From: Coenobita brevimanus
Lineage: Eukaryota; Arthropoda; Malacostraca; Decapoda; Coenobitidae
Assembly: GCA_032717465.1 (NCBI GenBank)
Contig: CM064664.1
Location: 4,913,173 to 4,977,172 of the forward strand
DNA: 64,000 bases
Direction of reading: 5' to 3'
A program made the translations under genes and the position numbers. The notes below the pieces were generated by a model, which ran no database searches, had not been told where the DNA came from, and worked only from the letters and a program-made list of their open reading frames with translations. How positions within the stretch are numbered: position 1 is the first letter of the stretch; every line of letters begins with the position of its first letter. Below are positions 57,401-64,000 of the stretch, one piece after another.

Positions 57401-58626
57401 CACATGGTATGGACGGGAGGTGATTACACATCGTGGCCCAGAGCGCACACCCACGTCGGTATGAGCAGGTATGGGCCTAGCACTCTGTTTGGGGAGCTAG
57501 GAAGTCCAAGTGGAGGGAGTGGGGAGTGAAAGGGAAGAGTCCAGGGAGGATTATTAAAAGTGAGAGTGACGTGAGTGAGTCATTGCTCTCCCTACGTAGT
57601 GTGAGGTGGCTTGAGTGGATCACGTGGGCCCGAGTCTTGCGGGTGCGTTCCTTATCAGGTGGGGTTGTGAGGGAGGGGGAAGGTGGGGAGGAACCACACT
57701 CCAAAGCACGTCTTATGCTCCCCAATATCCCCTAACACGTGGTCGAGCTAGGATTTGCAAGCAGGAGAGAGCACATGCGCGGTGTTGTAATGGAGGGGGA
57801 AGGTGGGGAGGAACCACTCCCCAGCACGTCTTCTGCTCCCCAATATTCCCCTATTTCATCCCCACAGCCCCCTAATGTTCCTCAAGGCCATAAGCAGAGA
57901 GGGTAAGGGAAAGTGGAAAGGGTAAAGGCAGAGGGAAGAGGAGTGACAGTGGGGAAGCCTCCTCTCACACTCCTTCTCCCCCACCTCCCCAACCAGGATC
58001 TCTCCCCACCCAGACGTAAGGCGGTGATGGGGCTGATGGGGACGAGGGATCATTGTGCTCGTGGGATTGGGAGGATGGGAGTGATTTTTCTCCCCTCATT
58101 CACTCCCTTCACTGAGCAGGGGTGCTCTCTGGCTGCATTGCCTCAGGAACTTCACCGTAATTCCACCAGGGTTTGGATTTTTTCCACCTTTTTTTTCAGT
58201 GAGGCATTTGTTGATCAGATTGTATACCAAACAAACCTGTTTGCAAGCGCCCAAGCGCCTTTCTAGAGAGTGAAAGATTGGGAACAAAGGAGTAGGCATT
58301 CTATGATCTATGATTACCCTGTCTCCCTTCCAGAAATAAGTTCTTATTTTTTGCCCTGGTCCTTTTGATGGGTATTATAAGAAAGAATAGAATTCCTGCT
58401 TAAGCCATGGACTAGGGGACCACTGTTATAGTTTTACCCCATATTTGGCTCAATTGATGAGCTGTAATCATTTCCTGGTTTCAACAAATTCCTAAGCCAG
58501 CCTCCATTTTTATGATGCTCATGACCCTGCAAATGCAAACAACACTGATAAAACGAGAGGCGAATTCGGTTTGATCTTTGATCACCTCAGGCCAAACCTT
58601 TTCGTTCCTTTCATTCTATCCCTATA
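57401..58626. other. Unassigned GC-rich region with a 72-bp direct repeat
   Basis: GTTGTGAGGGAGGGGGAAGG starts a block at 57662-57733 that recurs at 57782-57853, offset 120 bp, with a few differences (ACACTCC/ACTCC, TTATG/TTCTG). The short open frames around it are purine-rich composition and I do not call them genes. Confidence 0.5.
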
Positions 58627-58726
58627 NNNNNNNNNNNNNNNNNNNNNNNNNNNNNNNNNNNNNNNNNNNNNNNNNNNNNNNNNNNNNNNNNNNNNNNNNN
58701 NNNNNNNNNNNNNNNNNNNNNNNNNN
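58627..58726. other. Assembly gap (100 N)
   Basis: Exactly 100 N, the usual placeholder for a gap of unknown size. Order and distance across it are not proven by sequence. Confidence 0.99.
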
Positions 58727-59825
58727 TTGGCCACTTTTGAAAACTCAAACTGGATAACAGAAGATGGAAAGATATGTCACCAGTGTTTGTCGTAGACACC
58801 GTTGGTTATGTAGCTGCCTTGTGTATATTACATGATAGGGTCCTTAAAATCACTAAGACGATTTCTTACTCCCAAGGAATGTGCTTGCTAGATTTTATGA
58901 ACGAGGTAGAGGTGAATGGTAGCAAAGCAGGGGTAAGGACCGAAACACAATCAAATTCTATTAGAATGATAATGACAGACACAGTATCAGCCGTGAAAAA
59001 CAACTACAGCTACTCCAAACAAAAGAACAAAATCGGTCGCGACCCGAAAACAGACAGAACAAACAACACAAACACATTGAGGCAACGATCTCAAACACCA
59101 GGCCACAGACAGATAAACCTATACACCATCCAGTGCATTGCACACTCACAGTGTTTTTTACCTTACTCATAACACATCAGTTTACATAATTTGTCCAGAC
59201 ATACCACTCCATCTCATACTTCAGCATCAGGATTATACATAGCACCAGACTACTGTAGTGGTACTTACACCATCCATGTGCACTTTATCTACCACCAATC
59301 ACTATGCCATCCTCAGCCATACACACAAATATTTCACACTTTTTTACCTAAAGATGGACTTAAACATGAGCACAGAGTATTGAAGTTAACTTCACCTAAG
59401 TTTGAAACTATGCAACTAATCAATGAAACAATGAAGCTCTGGGAAGAACCTGAGTTTGAGTATGTTCAACCCATACCTATGTGTATAGCCCAGCACCTAC
59501 TGCCTTTATTATCTTCACTATTGTATTTGCAGTAGTGCAGTTGGCAATGCACAGAATGCATCCAAGAATTTTAGACTTGGAGTCAGTATTTACTGGAGGA
59601 AGAGTGAACATTGAAGTGGGACCCCCTGAATAAAGTGTAAATATTGTGTAAATAGTGTTCATTTTATATATTATAAAAAATCAGAAAATTATGGGATGAC
59701 ATATGGATTAATATTACATGATATACAAGTATTCATTTCTTATACCAGTACCATTATATCTATATAAAATAAGCAAATTTATTAATAACTCTTTATTGCA
59801 TAAACCTTGGCCTTTGGAATAGTTT

Positions 59826-59899
<74 letters not shown>

Positions 59900-60120
59900 A
59901 TATATATATACACATTTTACAATACTGTATGCTATGCAATTTTGTTAAATCAGTTTTACTATAGTGAATTTGCTCCATTATATACACAATATGTTTACAA
60001 TGTATTACGTTTCTAGAATATTATTAGATCATGTACAATTATTATCATGAATATTTATGTCCATAGAATAATATAATCAATATTATACATAGATTATACC
60101 TTATCACTAATACAGGCTGT
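58727..60120. other. AT-rich DNA with (TA)n, no gene
   Basis: A pure TA run spans about 59829-59894. The longest frame (58774-59172) has no recognisable motif and is rich in Asn, Thr and Lys. I see nothing else. Confidence 0.5.
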
Positions 60121-60612
60121 TGTAGGTGTCTCCAGCTGGCGTGAGTGAGCGATGTTAGGAAATCTACATTATTATAATACAACTCATAATAGATAGCAAT
60201 ATAAATGTTTAATCTAAAAGTAACACCTGTAACATGATAGTTAAGCTAGGTGTGGGAACAGGAAATGAGCTTGCAAGATTGCAGTGAAGGAATACCAGAG
60301 GAGTGCACCGGGAGTGCGACACACACACTGACACACAGGCTTCTAGAAACTTCACACACAGCCAGTACACGTGACACAAGCTCTCCTACATACTAGAAAG
60401 GCTTGAGGGAATTAGGGAGGCAGAAGGAGGCTAGCTACAGAGGTGAAAAGATTGTAAAGAGAGAGAGAGAGAGAGGGGTCCAGTGAGAACTTAGCTAGCA
60501 TATATATGCTCCTACGTAATACACACAATGTTCAACTTAAAATTTCTCTTTGAAGATAATAAACTACAATCAAGACCCAGCCTCCATCTAACTTCTTCCG
60601 TCACCAGCTACA
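60121..60612 (+). repeat. Candidate LTR (solo)
   Basis: It starts TGTAGGTGTC and ends CACCAGCTACA: TG...CA termini with a 7-of-8 inverted repeat (TGTAGGTG/CAGCTACA). Near the right end AGATAATAAAC could be a polyadenylation signal. Neither a target duplication nor a primer-binding site is visible, so the boundaries are uncertain. Confidence 0.4.
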
Positions 60613-60689
60613 AATGAACTGAAGTTACTCCCTCACATAATTACTCGGCTATGACTACTACTGTATATGATCCATCTCAAGACTTACAA

Positions 60690-60869
60690 GTATCCCCACC
60701 TGACGGCGGGTAGAAGGTCTCCCACATATGCCTACCAAAAATCACCCCCAAAACTTGAAAAATGTGCAAATGACAGACCACGCAATTGCAGAACATACCA
60801 GTGCATCGTTAGGACTCAGCATGAAAAACTGGTGACGTGCCCATACGTCAGTGGGACGCGGCGAGATAA
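60690..60869 (-). mobile_element. piggyBac-like end fragment
   Basis: In reverse complement it starts CTCGCCGCGTCCCACTGACG and continues like the first 180 bp of the element at 56795, including GCACATTTTTCAAG-type sequence. The flank is TTAT rather than TTAA. It truncates the minus-strand LINE-J at 60870, as the element at 56795 truncates the plus-strand one, but at a different LINE position. Confidence 0.65.
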
Positions 60870-63800
60870 CAACTTGACCTGTAGATAAAAGGAAAGAACA
60901 GCAGCTTCGACAAGCTAGTAATTGGGTAGGATCTGAAAGCACAAGTGGCAAGACGCAAAACTGCACGATGCAAGCAACTGAGAACATTAAGCCGTGGTAC
61001 AGTAGAGGAGGGGTACACCTTGCAACCTTAAGCAAGGACAGAGACAGTACCTTCAACAAATTCATTGCTTGCATTCATGACACTCAGAGAAGTTTCTAAT
61101 GTAAAACTCAGGTAACTTGACAGTCAAATGTTAAGCCAAGAAACTTAGTCTCCATGCATTGTAGCAGGTGCCAACCCCTTTAATTCATAAAAATGGATAG
61201 CTACACTCATGCTTGAAGAAAAACGGAAATTTATCCACTCTGTCCAGCTGATGACGCTTTCTAGCATCAGCTGCATCCGCCTCTCAACAGCACACATATA
61301 GGAACCATCAAACTATATCACTAGGTTATCCAAATAAAAGGAAGAAGACACCCTTTGTGGCAGGGAATCAAGAATGCCATTGATGGCAACAGCAAGTAAA
61401 GGAACACATAGGACACTCCTCTGTGGAACATTTTCTGTCTGAACTCGTAGGACAGAGTGAGGACAGCACAGAGACCTGAAACCTGCCGTTCAACTAGAAG
61501 TCACTAAGGAACAATGGCAGGTGGCCATGCAGCCCCAAACTGTGAAGTTAATTCAGAATGTATTGGTTCCATGCCGTATCATATGCCGTTCCCAGGTCAA
61601 AGAACAAAACTGTAAGATGTTGTCCAGATGCAAAAACCTCACAGACTGCCGACTCAGATCCGATGAGGTAATCCAGTGTACATGTCATTCAATGAAACCC
61701 TCTTTGTGACGGAGAGAAGAAACATCTTTTTTAGTTGGCCTCCTGCTAACCATCTTCTCAAAGAGTTAGTATACACAAGATGTCAAACAAACGATATGAT
61801 AGTCTGACTCGTTAAAATAGTTCTTAAGTGGTTTAAGAAATGGAAGAACAATACCCATCCCCCAATTAGGGGATATTTTATCTCCATCCTTTATCCTATT
61901 GTAAATTATTAATAAAAACAGAGAATCGTATGGCAAATGGTAAATCATATCATAAGGAATGTCATTACCACCAGAAGCAGAGTCATTACACTGTTGAAGA
62001 GCAGCCTTTAGTTAACAGACTGCAAAAAAACATAAGAACCCCACTCAATCTACAGACATTAAATACCTAACCTTTCCTGTTGATGCTGGAATAAGCTAAA
62101 TGACTTGGATGGATCTGAACAAAAAACATTGTAAAAATGCTCTACCAGGACTGAAGCTACTTCAGAGGAGCTGGATAATGAAGATCCCTGAATTTTATGC
62201 ACCAAGGGAGGTGACTGTGATTACTTACCCGTTATTTTCATCACCTTCCTGACCAATGGTAATAGAGTGGATAAGGTGGGTGAGGGGTCATAGGTTCTCC
62301 ACAAGGTTTGACGCGATATGTTAAGAACCCACCCATATCGGGCACAGGCTTCCTTAAACTGAATATAAAAGAAGACATCCTTATTCTTCCTAAGTTTCCT
62401 ATAAGGAGCTTTGTGGACACACGTAGCTAAAGCACTCCTCCTCCCACCAAGGCACAGGTCACATGCAAAACTTCCCACACGTTCGTGGAACAGAGGAAGG
62501 GCCAGAATGATATAGTGTATAGTTGGTGTAAAATACTGTTCTGCTTCGTCGACCCTTTGAAAGTTGGGAATACGACAGTCAAGACCGCGGTGTTCTGCAA
62601 ACTCTGCCTATCAGTCGTACCCAAAGACCATCAAAGTACACGCTTCAGCGGCACAGAGCTGCTTGCTTTTTGATTAACACCATTGAAGTCAGACAAAATC
62701 TCACATGAAAAATTAAGCGAAGAATTACGGGAGGCCAATGTAAGATCAGTAACAGATAAAGTACCAGTATGTACACGAAGTGTGGCAGGTCTTCTGTGCT
62801 CTGAGGAACCATGTCCAAATCCTCCACCAAAGATGCCAGACCACAACAGGCATTACATATAGTTTCACCTCGCAAATCATGATGCCCATTCACGTCACCT
62901 AGAAGAAAAAATGGCCTAGGGAGCTGACATATAAAGTGGTCAAGGCACAGAGAGGAGTGGAAGGAGAGGGGGGGCGGGATAAATAAAGAAAACTGAACAT
63001 GTAACGCCTTCCCAGGTGTAATTGAACAGCCACAGCCTGAAGGAGGAACCAGACAGGAAATGAAGTAAACAGAACATCAGTACACACAGGATAGGACAGC
63101 CACCTCGAGAACCACAGTCTATAAGAGCTAGTGAGTGAATGACTGTATATCCTCCCAGAATAAGAAGAGTTTTGTCTCCCACCATAGTCTCCTGAAGGCA
63201 AACACAGGTGAAACACAGACACAAGCAGTTGAAATTCCTCCCAGTTTCCTCAAATACCTCGAGAGTTCCACTGCCAACAGCTATTACTGGATGAGGCATG
63301 GGTGATTTCTACACAAAAATGATAACAGAATTTTGCTGCAACTTTTACAGAATATCATGAATGGTGGGTTACATACACTGCCGCTGCACATAACCCTCCA
63401 AAACCCTGAGTTGCTGCAGGTGGGATTTTGTGGGGCAGGTTCTTAGCATACTACCATTCACCAATCAGGTCATTTTCCCAAAGATCATAGGACCCAACCT
63501 GGGGTTCCCTCCTCATTTATGTTTGGAAAATGCGCTGAACCGTCACACCAGGGTGACGATGGTTTCTACTAGGTTAAACTAAGAAGAGAAATCCCCTTAC
63601 GAAGTCTGTCTAAATTTTTTACTGAGACGAAAAACAAAAGCATTTGGGGGCCAAATGCTGATCACCAGCAAAATATCTTGGCTAAGATACAAGCTACCTA
63701 CAAATCTATTGTAATTTTAAAAAAGTTTCTCTATCCATTGCTGAGATATTGGCCAAAATATAATTTGATGTGTGACGGCTGGTATTCGGTCACTTTTGAT

Positions 63801-63902
63801 CAAATTGTAAACAAAACTTAATCACTTCTGCCCATTGACATAACTGCTGTTTTGTCATGGTTTTGGCGACAGTTCATCCGCAACTTTTAGAGATATTTCA
63901 GG

Positions 63903-63903
<1 letters not shown>
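60870..63903 (-). pseudogene. LINE-J (Jockey/I-like), minus-strand copy
   Basis: From the right: a 5' untranslated region to about 63300, then endonuclease frames 63299-62940 (GRNFNCLCLCFTCVCLQE, GYTVIHSLALIDCGSRGG) and 62900-62645 (LGDVNGHHDLRGE with the D-N box), then 62478-62221 (KAPYRKLRKNKDVFFYIQF) and RT pieces (ISPNWGMGIVLPFLKPLKNY, then YHIVCLTSC at 61850-61790). The palm region near 61400 reads SVLCVPLLAVAIN and, at about 61320, L-D-N in place of the V-D-D box. It has no large insertions, so it serves as the reference for the fragmented plus-strand copy. Confidence 0.75.
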
Positions 63904-63955
<52 letters not shown>

Positions 63956-64000
63956 TCTCCTCGCCTTGCTAAAGCCGGATGATAAAAATCATTGCTTGTC
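63904..64000 (-). repeat. (AC)n tract with conserved leader
   Basis: A pure AC run (63904-63953) is followed by CTCGCCTTGCTAAAGCCGG and GATAAAAATCATTGCTTGTC, the reverse complement of the leader at 37923-37966. The window ends inside it. Confidence 0.8.

Overview
The window looks like repeat-dominated nuclear DNA of an invertebrate, most likely an arthropod and plausibly a decapod crustacean. The grounds are one exon with the C-terminal signature of a protostome ionotropic receptor, the mix of CR1, RTE, Jockey/I-like, Gypsy and piggyBac-like elements, and long (GT)n and (TA)n tracts. The species assignment is inference. No tRNA, rRNA, CRISPR array or bacterial gene organisation is visible. 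A run of 100 N at 58627-58726 marks a scaffold join of unknown true size.

Region 1 (1-29722) is the most striking part. A Ty3/Gypsy retrotransposon (LTR, gag, protease, RT, RNase H, integrase, proline-rich region, 33-bp minisatellite) carries a CR1-like LINE on the opposite strand near its 3' end. A piece of this composite, from the Gypsy protease to the middle of LINE ORF1, is repeated head to tail three times with a period of about 8.86 kb (1469-10333, 10334-19191, 19192-28013). Both internal junctions are identical to the base and carry the same short templated filler. In-frame stops are shared by all units, so Gypsy pol was already dead when the DNA was amplified. Unit 3 keeps ancestral residues that units 1 and 2 have both lost. 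The Gypsy 5' end exists only at the left edge and the LINE 5' end only at the right edge. A related LTR lies at 29133-29722.

Region 2 (29723-38042) has relics of unassigned repeats, a Jockey-type LINE (-), a 5'-truncated RTE LINE (-) with a clear target-site duplication, and the only recognisable host coding sequence: the last exon of an ionotropic glutamate-receptor-like (IR) gene on the minus strand (35529-35801). Its upstream exons are not recognisable here.

Region 3 (38043-45450) is a second, older CR1 copy (-). It is interrupted by a short RTE-like fragment (+) and by a foldback element with TTAA ends, which itself contains another RTE LINE flanked by a 7-bp duplication.

Region 4 (45455-57400) is a nested stack. 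A LINE with an RNase H-like motif (here LINE-J, +) is split by an RTE-like LINE with a PHD-like finger (-), and that LINE is split by a TTAA element. LINE-J is split again by a 3.1-kb inverted-repeat element at a TA, which holds two TTAA elements, and is finally cut by a longer piggyBac-like element with a decayed transposase start. Several layers can be removed on paper to give back continuous homology, so the relative order of insertion can be read.

Region 5 (57400-64000) has unassigned GC-rich sequence, the gap, AT-rich DNA, a candidate solo LTR, another piggyBac-like end and a second LINE-J copy on the minus strand, mirror-imaged to the first.
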